Of a stretch of 64,000 nucleotides of DNA, positions 35,487 through 49,308 are shown piece after piece. Each line of letters opens with the position of its first letter. Within the stretch, counting starts at the first letter, position 1. This stretch comes from Chlorokybus atmophyticus (lineage: Eukaryota > Streptophyta > Chlorokybophyceae > Chlorokybales > Chlorokybaceae): contig RHPI01003369.1 of the NCBI GenBank assembly GCA_009103225.1, positions 884,281-948,280 on the forward strand, in the 5' to 3' direction. Position numbers and translations under genes: made by a program. The notes beneath the pieces were generated by a model. That model saw nothing but the letters and a program-made list of their open reading frames with translations, was not told the origin of the DNA and searched no databases.

Positions 35487-38400
35487 ATGGAAGTCGATCA
35501 GCCTCCGCCACCAGGACAGTCACCACCACACGAGCAGCCCCCGCCTCCTGGGCTGTCTGTGCCGATGGCGTCGCCTACGCCGCAACCAATATTTGGTGCC
35601 GGCATCCCTCTGGCACCCTATGGGTACACACCGGGTAAGCAGTTGCTGTGTTGTGGCCATAGAGATGGTCATTGCATGTTGGCCGGTTGTCAGAATGCAG
35701 GCTGTGCTGCAGCAGCGACAACATCACTGGTTAGACCGCTGAGCTTGTGTAGGTGACGGTTTGTTTGCATTCTTGCTCGTAACAGTTGCTACTGGTTGCG
35801 CTGTCGACTGTTCGGCGTCAGCTGCATCATGCTGTATGAGCCACTGGCTTCTCCTTCACCCTCACTCCAGGCGGTATGCACTTGATTTTGCAGTTGCAAA
35901 GTTATGACTTTAAGCTTGTCATGTATGGCTCAACTATGCTCACGAGCTGGGGGTGGCTATGCTTCTTTTGCTGCTTTTGTCTTAATTCAGCTTGCCTGTT
36001 GGAATAGCACAGCCGATCATTGCACTCGTGGGTAGGTGTTCTCAGAGTGTTGTGGCACATCATTGAAGGCATACAATCTTGAAGAGTTTTCATTTGCATT
36101 CACGAGCTCCATTGTTGCTGTTTGTGCCAAGCACTGACATGGTTGCCAGCAGTGCCGTATCCAGGTCTGCCGCAGCCTTTGCTCAGTCATCAATACCAGT
36201 ACACGCCTCCGGTGAGGACACAGTTCCGACCTGCAGCACGGCGCTATCTGACGCCAGTTGTCAAGGCCTCACCGCAGACCACGGTCTACGTCGGCAAGAT
36301 TGGTCCACGGGTGGACGACCAGTTCATGCGTAGCCTGCTTGAGGTGATTTCACCAATCGCATTGGTATTGGATGGTTGTCGGCATCCTTCGTGCTCACAA
36401 TTTGTGCACAGAAGTGCGGTCCTGTGCAAAGCTGGAAGCGAGTGCAGGATCCTGAGACGGGCAAGCTGAAGGGTTTTGGTTTCTGCGAGTTCAGCACTGC
36501 TGAAGGTGTTCTGAGAGCTCTGCATGTACTCAAAGCTCTGGCCGTAGATGGGCAAGAGTTGCTGGTGAGTGATTGTCGTATTATATAATAACCTTCTTGT
36601 CGGATGGTCTTCTATCGTGGACTTGCTCGTGGCAATGTTCTATTTGTATAATTTGCAAGATTCTCAGTGCGCATTCATCAGGTGAACGTCAATCAAGCGA
36701 CCCAAAAGTATGTTGACGAGTATATCGCCAGGAAAAAGGCTGCAACTGAAGTTGGCGTGGCTGCACAGCCAGAAGCAGAGCCTGCCCGGGATGTTGACAG
36801 CAAGATGGTTGAAGCTGAAGCTGTGCCAGTTGAGGACGCCGAGAAACATGCATTAGCAGCCAGCAGTGATTCAACTCAAGCAGCAGATAACTTGCAGTCC
36901 ACAGCTGCAGAGGAGGCAACAACAACTGATATCACAGCGGAGGCAGCGACAAGTGAACCCAAAGAAGCAGCAAAGACTGACGAAGAGCAGATAGCAGAGC
37001 TGCGCACAGAAGTTTTCCAAATGGTCGAAGAATGGTGCGTTATCTGTCAGCATGAGCAATGCGCTAGTATGCCCGTTCATGCTGGCATTATGCTGTCTTG
37101 CTGCAGTGATCACAGCTGCTTGTGACATATAGGATTAAGCTTGTTATGTGGATGTAGATATTATGTGACGTCATGTGCTGGGGTATCCATGCTTCAGTCT
37201 TGTTTGCCTGGCGACTATGCACTTTGCTGATTTCTACCAACTGCAGGGAGAACAGCCTACCACCGCCAGAAGAAATTGGTGTGGATGAAGTTGCAGGTGA
37301 TGCTTTGGTCTGGGACGAAATGTTTGCTGATGGCATCAGAGAGTTCCTTGTACACTAGCCTTGTTGGGCTATTGTGGATTGGCTTCTATGTTGCTGCTGA
37401 GTGCTTACACATGGGGTCAGGGCAAGTTTCGTCACTGACAGTACCTGGACAACCACTTGACAGATATTGCAAGAGCATCACGTGAGAAGCTGGAGCAGGA
37501 TTTTTTCAAGGAACAGAAGCCTGAACCAGGAGGATCAGAAGGAGTTGTTACTCCTGAAACACGGCACAGCGAAGGAAATCATAGCCGCGAGAGGGAGCCG
37601 TCCCGTGACAGGGAACGCACGCGCGATCGACCTCGAGACATATCTCATGACAGGAATCGAGCGGTGCGTGATGATCAAGGCAGGGCAAGGGAACGGAGAG
37701 ATACAGATGGTGAGCATAAGGCTACTGACCAGCACGAGGCAAAGGGTGAGAAGGCACAGGCTGAGCCTCCTCCTGAGCCCAAGACGCGGCGTGAACGGCA
37801 ACGTGACATGGAGTTAGAGTACATGGAGCGCATGTACAAGGATCGTGAGCGTCAATGGGAAGCGCGTGAGTATGACAAAGAGCGCGAGCGCGAGTATTAT
37901 CAGCGACGAGAGAAGGAGTTGGACTGGGAGCGACAGCAAGAAATTGAAACAGAGAATGAAGCAGATGACAACCATCGCTATCGCTACAAGATGCGTCGGG
38001 AAAGGTGCATGCTCAAACTGATCATGCACACCTACTGACTGCTGAGTCATGTTGCACGCGTTGTTTTGCACAATGTCTGACATGTGGGTGACAGTTACTT
38101 TGTTGAGATACGCAAGCGACGACAACGAGAACGTGAAGAGGATGAGCTTGACCGGCTGAAAGAGCTGGAAGAAATGGCCGCAAAACGTTTGCGTGCTGCA
38201 CGTGAAGCAGCTTTGCCACCTCCAGAGGTCCTCAAGGAAGTCATTGCACCCAGATTAACAGGGTTGCCGGAGACGCGAGTCAATGGGGATGCTGTAGACC
38301 ACTCTGAAACAAGCGATCCTTCAGCAAGACAATCAGGTCAGTTGCAATGCTCATACAAGTGTGATATTCAACAAAACAACACAATGAGGATGTGCAGTAC

Positions 38401-39394
38401 TTAGCAGTAATCATTCATGGTTTCACAACTTGCATGTCTTGGGTGCTCGATTGACAGTTCTGATGGTGTATGTGTTGTGCAGAAGCTGGCCAGCAGTTTG
38501 CAAGGCCAATTAGTGAGAAACGCTCTGATCCTGGGGCACAGGCAGTCTACGCTGCACTAGCAGCTGTTGCTGAAGCAGAGGCGCGCAAGGCAGCAGAAGA
38601 AGCTGAGGCAGCTGCGGCTGAGAGGAAAAAGCTGGAGCTGCGGATAGCAGCTGGTGGTGGTGGTGGCAAGCGTCCTTTCAAGTCAGTATTCGGTGTTGAC
38701 GAGGAGGATCCTGAGCAGGAGGCCCGTCGCAGAGTGTTAGAGAAGAACAGGAAAGACTTGGAAGACATCCTCAAAGATCAGCGGGAGGTGGCAGCTGCGA
38801 CGCTAGTTCATCCTAAAGTTCCTGAACCTGAAGATAACAAAGTCAGGTCGAAAGACAAGGAGCGTCATAGTAAACACAGAGATGAGTCCAGGCATGGCAA
38901 AAGTAAAGATCGCTCTGATAAGCATAAGGAGAATGGCAAAGATGTGGACTTTAAGCCCAAGGATGTCAAGGCCTTGATTGACAGTCTGCCAACAAAGCGT
39001 GATGAGCTCTTTGTGTTCCCAATCGATTGGGCTGTCTTTGAACAGGTGGGATGACTTGGTTGGGATGTGTTCTACTCTACGCAGTTGTCCATGTGGCCTA
39101 TCACATTCTGGTGTACTTTGCATTTGCAGTTCACTTGTCGTAACTGTTGAGTGCGTGCAGGCCAAGGTAGCGGACAAGCTGCAACCGTGGGTCAACGCAA
39201 AGGTCAAGGACTTCCTCGGACAAGAAGAGGCTGATCTGGTGAAGTTTATTGTGGGCAAGGTCGAAGCGCACATAGCTCCAGAAAGCCTCTTGACGGAAAT
39301 CGCTGCTGTGTTTGACGAGGAGGCAGAGATGTTCTTGCTGAAATTGTGGCGAACTCTGTTATTTGAAGTGCAAAAAGCCAAGTTTGGGCTGTAG
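35487..39394 (+). CDS. RBM25: RBM25-like splicing factor (RRM, RE/RD-rich region, PWI domain)
   Basis: Start at ATG 35487 (MEVDQPPPPGQSPPHEQ), with a Pro-rich head. Exons: 35487-35634, 36153-36343, 36412-36564, 36682-37034, one from 37247 with unclear end, 37442-38004, 38093-38336, 38483-39045, 39161-39394. The RRM runs from TTVYVGKIGPRVDDQFMRSL to the end of exon 3, with RNP1-like KLKGFGFCEF. It is followed by YVDEYIARKKAATE, an acidic/Ala region, a long Arg/Glu/Asp-rich stretch, and KRPFKSVFGVDEEDPEQEAR. The C-terminal PWI domain begins near DVKALIDSLPTKRDELFVFP and ends LLFEVQKAKFGL. This order and the PWI position match RBM25/Snu71-type proteins, U1 snRNP-associated regulators of 5' splice-site choice. 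The nucleus is the expected place. Confidence 0.93.
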
Positions 39395-40860
<1,466 letters not shown>

Positions 40861-41312
40861 CTAGGCAACATCTTTGCGGCAGGCGTCATTGTTGGCGAGC
40901 TCGAAGCGGCTCTCCGCATACAACAGCTGGCGCTCCAGCGACTCCAGCTTCCCGTTCATCGCCGCCAGCCTCCGCCTCGTGCTCGCCTCTAGATGGACAA
41001 GCAATGTTGTGCATGCTTGTCACACTAACTGAACAAGGATTGCGCATGCGTGACACTGACTGACTCACGTCACCTGCAGTACCTCACATACACCGCATAC
41101 ACACGACACCTCACGCAACATGAAATACACAAACGTTTGTTGTAGTGCAACACACAAACAAACACAATCAGGACGCGTTTGAAAGAGTTTCAAGTACCGA
41201 AGTCGGCGACGAAATGTCCTATCTTGACGACTTGCAGCTGCAGCCGCTCGTTAAAGGCGCGGTTGTCCCAGTCTTGCTGCACTGCAGCCGTCGTTGTCGC
41301 CGTCGCTGCCAT
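40861..41312 (-). CDS. BRK1: BRICK1/HSPC300, small subunit of the SCAR/WAVE complex
   Basis: Two exons, 41312-41198 and 40988-40861, join to 80 residues. Exon 1 reads MAATATTTAAVQQDWDNRA and then LQLQVVKIGHFVADF. Exon 2 reads STRRRLAAMNGKLESLERQ and then LLYAESRFELANND. The QDW-NR start, the K(I)-x2-F core and the RLA-x-N-x-KL-x-LER-x-L-x-Y-x-E-x-R heptads match BRICK1, whose usual length is about 75 residues. BRICK1 forms a long helix that bundles with SCAR/WAVE and ABI in the complex that activates Arp2/3 actin branching. The frame is closed over the intron (1 + 2 bases). The gene is head-to-head with the FHA-PBZ gene, 600 bp between starts. Confidence 0.92.
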
Positions 41313-41912
41313 CTTCTAACCTCTACTCTCGCACAACACAGTCACTCCCCTCAGAGCTCACCAACTACCACTCATTGCTGTGGCTCCTCAGAGCTCAGCT
41401 TCTCTCATTGCTGTTGCTGATATGACAAGCGCTCAAGCGCGTGCACACCTATTTGACGTCGGCATGTCATCCAAGCAGCGTACCCCGCCCACCAGAGCCA
41501 CGAGACACTGACAACAACAACGCCAAACGCCTTAATGCCAAGCATTGTGTATATTACCAACTTTCTATGATAGCAATCATTCTTGGAGAAAGTCTCTGCG
41601 CTTTTGGAGTTTCCTGCACTTTTTGTCTTAGGGTTTGCAAAACTCCGGGAGCTTTTCCTACGGAATTTTTCTTCTTGTGCTGTGATGCCGCGGGCTACAT
41701 GTCAGTGCGTGGTATCTGCTTGTCGGTGGCGGCGGCGGCGGCGGCGGTGGCGGCTACGGTGTCGGTGTGCTCGGCGCTGGCTGGGCTCTTGGTATCGTGG
41801 AGATGGGGTGTTGTGCGATGGCTGCGGGGATGTGGTGTTGTGGTGGCTGCTTGAGCTTTCAGATTAGCCGGCAGTAAGCGGCGAGGGTCTTCTTTGTGTG
41901 GTAGCCCAGCTT
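41313..41912. promoter_or_regulatory. divergent promoter region, BRICK1 / FHA-PBZ gene
   Basis: A 600-bp spacer between opposite start codons, with a short GGC-triplet tract (about 41728-41752). No pentamer array is seen here. Confidence 0.45.
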
Positions 41913-44172
41913 ATGGAGTTGGTGCAACAACAGCAACAAGAAACCCCAGCCAGCAGCTCCGTCTTCTTGCCGCAGCCGGCGGTTATCCGCTTGCCTGTGG
42001 GCGCAGTGCTTTGTCTTGGCCGCGGCATTGGCGATCCTGCGCTGGTCGCAGACGCTGACGAGACCGTCTCACGCTGTCAGCTTAAGCTGCAAGTGCAGGT
42101 ACCGACTTACGTAAAGTTGTACCATACTTGAACGGCCACCATCTTACATTAACTGAGGTGACTGGGATGCTGTGGTCTTGCAGCATGTTTTGCGTTTTAT
42201 GCATTCCAGACGTTTGCACTTGCACACAGCAACACAAGCATGCCGCATGTAAGCTCTTGAGTTACCATCAGCATTGGCACAAGATGTACGGACCATGCTG
42301 CTTTGTACTTTACCACGCAAGTATGCAGGTTCAACCAAACCAGGACTTTGCGCCGCACTCTGTGTTGTGCTATTATTGTGTAATTTCCTTTATGGCAGTG
42401 CAATCTTCGGTCGTGTTGTCTGTGCACTGCCCATGTAACTCTACTTCAGAGCTTCTTGCCATGAGCAGGAGGAGAGTGGAGCCATCAAGCTGTGGGCAAC
42501 CACGTTGGGCACTAACCCATGCATGGTGATCTTCAAAGATCCCGCTCGCCTACTTGCATACCCAAAGGCCGATGGGTATGTCAAAAGCAACGTGCCAATG
42601 CATGCCGCTTCCACACGAAAAATTGTTGCCATCGCAGTGTGCTAATCATATATGATAGTCGAGTTCTAGTATGCTTCTACGTAGGCTGTAGCTCTAGCTA
42701 CGTTGTTGCCTGTTTGCGTGATTGCGGCGTTTGGCATTTGCACACATGGCGGCCTGACAGACATTAGTAGGGCGAGCATGTTGGTGAAGCATGTCCTTGG
42801 GCTGGCATCTGGCAGGATTGCTGGTGTGCTCTTTCTTCCCAAGCGGCAGAGTGCCGAGCTCAGACCGGGTGACCAACTCTCCCTGTCAATTGAGAAGCCT
42901 GTAATGTTCGAGCTGCGGTACGCCCCAACATTTTTCAGACGTTTCTCTGTTTCTCTGCTTCATACGCTTCAATAGACTTCAATCCACAATAGGTCTTTTG
43001 GTTCATGTAAGATTGGGTTTGGGCAGGACGTCGGAAAGATGCGTGCCGGCATCTGCATCTGAATGGGCCCAGCCGGAGTACAATGCACGGGATGCAAGCA
43101 CCGTCCCCACAACAGCAGTTACGCTGAAAACCCATCTCGAGGATGCGAGCTCAGTTGCTGCAGTAGCATCCCTGTTGACACGGTTAGCAGATGTTGCAAA
43201 TGAAGTGCCTACAACAAGCAGAGCGGACGATGCTGGTGACGATGTTGATCTTGAAGGCAAGTGTTTGTCATGCAGATTGTCACACTGCTGCGTGTTCAGT
43301 GCTTTGCATAATGTACATGACTGCATGCGTACCCGTTTGTGGGCTGCAAGCCACGCATCACCAAGACAGCCGCGGCTAAGCAACAGCTGTATGCACTCTT
43401 CTTTGCTGAACAGCTTATGAGTACATGCAATCAATGAGGTTGACAGCTCTTTATACTCAGTAACTGTTTGTACTGTTGCAAGCACTGCGTTGCTGAAAAA
43501 GGCACACACTGTTGATGGTTGCAGATCTGGGGCTAGTTGTTGAAGGTCATGAGTTTGATGCCTATGATGACCGACCGCAAGGGCGTTGGACAGCATTCAT
43601 TGGCAAGCTCATTCCAGATGACAGCCAATCAGGACGACCGAGCAAGCGCTTCAAGCGACCAGACGGTATCTTTACAGTTGACAAGTATCTCATGTCTCAC
43701 AATACGCCTGCATTGTTTTTCTGCTTATGTTGATGGTTGCGTATGCAAGGTGCTGAATACATGTCATCCCTTGCAGAAGATGATGACTATTGGACGGACA
43801 GTGAACCGTCATACGATGACCGCAACCATTCCGTTGAAGATGATGGAGTCGCGTCAGACGAAGATGATGATGATGAAGATCTGTCGTCAGAGCTGGACAC
43901 GTCGCAGTCTAGTGAAGCAATTCTGCAGTCTTCTCAACAGCCGGCAACAACCATTGGCGAAAGCCACACATCAGACAAACCAATGTGTATATATGGATCC
44001 AACTGCTTCAGGTGCGTCGCAGTGCCTTAACTGCAGTCACTAAATGTTATCTGCTGTTCAAATGTTTGTTGATGCAACCATTTTTGGTGTCAACGAAAGG
44101 CCTTACCAATGTTGCTTTCATGACAGGTCCAATGCTCACCATCACCAGTCCTTTCGACATCCAGACGCTTGA
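41913..44172 (+). CDS. FHA domain plus PBZ zinc finger protein (APLF-like DNA-break repair factor)
   Basis: Seven exons join in frame to 348 residues: 41913-42098, 42469-42575, 42816-42917, 43027-43256, 43525-43665, 43777-44011, 44127-44172. The head (MELVQQQQQETPASSS) leads into an FHA-like domain: PAVIRLPVGAVLCLGRG, DETVSRCQLKLQVQ, TLGTNPCMVIF, LRPGDQLSLSIEKPVMFEL. This resembles the FHA of APLF, PNKP and aprataxin. A linker, a conserved-looking GRWTAFIGKLIPDD block and a very acidic stretch follow. The C-terminus is a poly(ADP-ribose)-binding zinc finger split by the last intron: CIYGSNCFR joined to SNAHHHQSFRHPDA, with the C-x5-C-x6-7-H-x5-H pattern. In animals APLF combines FHA and PBZ modules and acts in end joining with XRCC1/XRCC4. 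Intron 4 has a GC-AG border, demanded by the frame. Confidence 0.86.
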
Positions 44173-46101
44173 GGCGGAAACCTGTATACTGCTCTCTTGT
44201 TGTTGGCAACGCAGATTTCACCTGCCAGCTGGACAGCGCTGCCGAGCGAATTGCCTGGTAAGCATTGTAGTGATTAGAACAGTATTGTTATGCTGCTTGG
44301 TTGTGTTGGTGTAATTTTGATGTAACGAGTGTCGGTTCTGACTCGTGTGGCAGGCCTTCAATCTTGCATTGCATGGTAGTCGCCAAGTGCGTCTCTCCAT
44401 GTGGCAAGGTTTGTCCGCCTATTGTTGCAACACTTCTGTACAGCCATTGCCATTGTGCCTTCAAATAGCAGTCCAAGCAGCAGGTGCACAAGGTTCGTTG
44501 TCTAGACGCAATAAAGGGAGCATCAAGTAGTGCTCTAGATTGTTGGCCGCCAGCTTGTAGTAGCTGTGATATGTAAGTGTTGAACACAAAAAATACGCCC
44601 TACACACTGTACAAACAATGTGAAAAGGAACCGCACATGCATGTGTGGAGGCATCGAAGGGTGCAAACGTGCGCCAATGTTGGCAGGTGTACATAGATCA
44701 CATGCTGCGCTAGGCGAGCTCAAAGAGTTTGTGTGTAAATGCAAGCACTCACGCAAGGCAACCAAGGTAGCAGCACAACACAGCGACATTTTGTCAACAC
44801 ACAGGGAGTTACGACATGCCATGCATTGCGCGCCGAGAAATGTAGTCCTTATTGTGATTGCCAATGGCAAAGACGACAGGGAAGGAGGCGGCGAGGGTGT
44901 GGGCAAGGGAGATAGGGAGGGAGGGGGAGTCCACATCTACGTATTGCTGCTGTTGTGATCGCTGCTGCACAAGACCGCTAACCAAGGCGCATGCGCAGGT
45001 GACTACCGTTGCTGTGTATATAAAGGGTATGGTACTATGGCAACATGCATGGTGTGCGGGCAATGTGAGTGGCATGCATGACAAATAACCTTCACCACTC
45101 ACATAACAGTCACCACCGGTCTAGTGCTACCTACGCTATGCTATGCTAGAACTAGCCCGCCCCGTTAGACATACAGCAAGCATGCAGAGAACAGTACCTG
45201 CCCACAAGGGCTGTGCATGCATGTCTAACAGGGGGGCAGTAGGGGTTTGTTCTAGTAGTAGTTGACAAATAGCAGGCGCATGCCTCAGCCCGGTGGTCAA
45301 GTTGGTGAGTGGTTGTGATGTTGGTAACATTGCATGTGCACGTAGGTTTGCATGTACTAATTACCTTTCGCATCTTTGTACAGAGCAGATCAATTAGGCG
45401 GGGCCCAAGACAGAATTGTTGACGCAATCCAACTGCAAGCAGACCGTAGGACTCTAAGTATGCTACGCTCTCAGGCAGCAACAGCAGCAGAAGGTAGAGT
45501 AGGTCAAGCACCTGCAGAGGGCACGGACATGTACTTGTCGTACAAAAGGGGTGTGCTGCTGTGCCAGCATGCATGGTGTGAAACATGCAACCAACGTGCA
45601 TAGCGCCAAACACACAGCACTCACCGATACTCATATTACAACACCGCCACCGGGCTACAACTATCTACTATGCGATGCATCCGTTTGTGTCGCGCAGGCA
45701 AGGGCGTGCAGACTGCCACTGGTGGTATATTGCTACACGATCGTTGTAGCACCACTCGCTTATATATTCCACTGCTTTCATATACATATATGACTTTATT
45801 CCGGTGCTGCGCTAGCAGACTCACCGAGCGTACTAAGTTCACAAGAAGGATACATACATCATGATGATGAAATGCCTGCAGAGAGCACACTTCTCTCTCA
45901 TGCGTCAAGCGCATGTGCGCCAAAGCACAGCAAACATGAACAACTATAGTACATGTGACAACTAAGCAAAGGCACGGGAACTGTATCTCCAGCCCTATGT
46001 AGGTGAACCGCACTATATACAATCACTACAGAGTTTGCCAGTCTACCTACTTTACACAAAACAAAACCCAGCAGAGCACTCCACTTTGCTCCGGTCCTCG
46101 A
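44173..46101. other. convergent spacer FHA-PBZ gene / deacetylase
   Basis: About 1.9 kb. No gene is supported. Open frames are short and overlap on both strands. Confidence 0.55.
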
Positions 46102-48535
46102 CTAGACTTCAATAAGCCCCTTGTCGACAAGGTTCTTGATCGACTGCGCAATCACCGCCGCGTTGGTCTTCTGATACCCTCCGGACGTGACCATCACGAC
46201 CGGTACCGGCGCGTCGTGTCCCCTCCTCGCGAACCTAAACACGGCCTCGTCGCGTGCGATCACACCGGCAGGAGACACGCCGAGTCTGCCCAAAGGATCC
46301 CCAGCGAGGCAGTCGGTGCCGGCGTTGTAGACGATGAGGTCAGGAGAGGGGAACTCGCGCGAGGCGGTGGTTAAGGAGGAGTCAAGTTTGGATAGGTACT
46401 CGTCGTCGGATGTGCCGGGATCGAGCTCTACTGCGAGGGAGATTGACTGCCTGGCCTCGAAATCTTGAGGGTATATCTGCACAAAGACGACGAGTTGGTT
46501 TGGAAAATGACGTGCGTGTGTGAGTCTCATGTATACATATGGTGTGCACGTTGTGTATGTGTATGAGTTTGGGTATGTGCTTGTAGGGTGTGTGCGCATG
46601 CACATTATACACATGCGTGTGCGGGTTTGGGTGCATGTGCGGGTGCGGATTCGTGTGCAAGTGTGCATGTGTAACGACTGTACAACACCAGTTGTTCACC
46701 TTGTGGTTAAACATGTCAAGAATGTACACGCGCTTGTCGCCGGCGAAGTCCCTCTCGTGCCCGTTGCCCTGGTGGGCGTCGAGGTCTATGATCAACGCAC
46801 GCTTCATGCCCAGCCGCCGAAAAGCGAACTGAATGCAGAGAGTGATGTCCGCGTACGCACAGAAGCCCCCACCCTGAAAGAGCACCACATCGAGAGTGTG
46901 TTGGCGTGGGTATTCGTGTACATGGTACTGTTAGTGTGGGGGGGTTTGTAAAAATAAAACTGATGATGTGATGACACCAAAGCAAACTGCTGTTATGAAG
47001 CGTGTTGGCTTCTCCATGATATGTTAGGTGACACCACATATGTGCATATACACACGCCGACGCCTGTGCACAGGTGCTGCCACACAACCATAACACGCAC
47101 AGGCACACGCCCACATGCGCACAGGCAAGCCACGCCACTGCACATGCCAGTCTGCACCTGGTCAGCGCAGCAGTGGTGGAATCCTCCTCCGAGGTTGATC
47201 GCCCACCCGCGCTCGGCCGCCAGCTTGCCCGCCAGGACGGTGCCTCCGGTCTGCACGTGCAACACCCGCGCAGGCATGCAACACATCAACCTTGAGAAGA
47301 TCTGCCGGAGTACCATGTGCAATAGGCTCGCTGGTGAAAGCTTCACAAAGACTCTCATGCCTGAAACCTGAAGGGCTTGAGGAGCTTGTGCTGCACGACG
47401 ATGTTGGGCAGAAACGCCACTGGCACAACCTGCCATAGGGTTCTGAGATTGAGCAAACAGACCAGGGCAACACATGCATGCAACTTTTGCACGGAAACAC
47501 TTGTAACAGACACAACACGCGCCCACGCATGTCGTGTCTGTTATAAACGCGTGAACGCCTGAGCACCCAAGAACCCACGTACACTAACACGCACGCACAT
47601 GCATGCACATGCAAACGAGAGCGCATGCCAATGCACGCGCGCACATACTTACGCACACAAGCATACACACGACAGGCAAAACGCACACGAGGGCACGGTG
47701 GTATATTTGCTTGCCTCTGTGATTTGCGCGACAGTCAAGCTGCTGTTCAAACTTTGCAAATACCGCTTTGTGTGCACCTGCAAAGGAGAGGTGATGCACA
47801 CATCCCACACATGTTGTGTGTGGTTTTCTCTCACAATGTTACGTACTATTGTTGTGCCATTGATAAAAACAACTCACCACCAGCAAGTCTTCTGCGGTAG
47901 CCTCATTCGGCTCAACAAACTTGGAGCTCTCAATCGCAGCGTCCTTCTCCAACAAACGCTTGATCTTGCCCCACTTGCGCGAATCAAACGGATGCCTTGC
48001 CACAACACGAAGCAATAAGTTGATGCAATAACAAACAACGATCTACTATGCTTCTGACTTACACTCCATTCACGCACGTTTTGCACGAGTTCTGCACAGA
48101 ACTTACAGCTTTTCTAGGCCGAGGAAGGTAATGTCGTAGTGTGGGGAGTATATCAGAGGAGTCTGCATACCAACCAAATAGACACTGTGTGCAAGCGCAC
48201 GAGTCATAGTAGTGTGACTGTAAGCAAACACCATCATCAACATGCCTGTGTGTTGGGGACATCAAAGTACAACTTGCTCGCCGCCGTGGATACGTCCTCA
48301 AAAGCGCGGCCCGAAGCACTCGCCTCGCCTTGTGCCGCTTCTGTTGGTTGAATGCACACAAAGTTGACCACTAGAAACTTTGGTTGGTTGTCGTTGTTGT
48401 TGTTTGTGATGATGAAAGGTCGAGGTGAAAGGCATGGAGTGCATGTGTGTGCATGTTCAGCAGCAGAGCTTTTGTGCTAGTGGCATGCATACCTGACATG
48501 GCTGCAGCTACTGGCGAGGCTGCTCTCAAACGCCT
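46102..48535 (-). CDS. HDAC11: class IV histone deacetylase (HDAC11-like)
   Basis: Read from the right: an exon near 48535-48490 (AARRLRAASPVAAAMS), one near 48350-48260 (KLYFDVPNT), 48162-48107 (TPLIYSPHYDITFLGLEKL), 47995-47878 (HPFDSRKWGKIKRLLEKD, EDLLV), 47429-47368 (VVPVAFLPNIVVQHKLLKPF), 47260-47158 (TGGTVLAGKLAAERGW, INLGGGFHHCCAD), 46873-46700 (GGGFCAYADITL, ALIIDLDAHQGNGHERDF), and 46476-46102 (SPDLIVYNAGTDCLAGDPLG, VPVVMVTSGGYQKTNAA). The catalytic HH pair (GGGFHH), the zinc ligands (DLDAHQGN and NAGTD) and the late Tyr of SGGYQK are all present. HDAC11 proteins remove acyl groups from lysines, with a strong preference for long-chain acyl groups. The start codon is uncertain: a further 5' exon may begin at 49308 (MAGAVAAASAAAVAAAA), in which case the giant CT/GA repeat lies in the first intron. 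Confidence 0.93.
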
Positions 48536-48612
48536 TGCTGCGGGAAAATGGAAACATTGAGATTGTGTTTGTATTGCTTGCACGCACGCACGCACAGAGC
48601 GAGCGAGCGAGC

Positions 48613-49089
<477 letters not shown>

Positions 49090-49308
49090 CATTGAGATTG
49101 GGTTTGTATTGCTTGCACGCACGCACACACAGAGAGACAGAGAGAGTCTCTCTCTCTCTTCTCCTCTCACCCACCCACCCTTTCCGCCTTCTCCCGCCTT
49201 GATCCCTTCCCGCCTCCACCTCCACCACCCCGCTCTGCTGTCGCCGCAGTTGCGGTCCGCCGCCGCCGCCACCGCCGCCGCTGACGCCGCCGCTACTGCC
49301 CCGGCCAT

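Noticed and set aside
46520-46951. Val/His-rich plus ORF over the deacetylase
   Set aside because: It is antisense to a GT/CA-rich intron and two deacetylase exons with full catalytic motifs.
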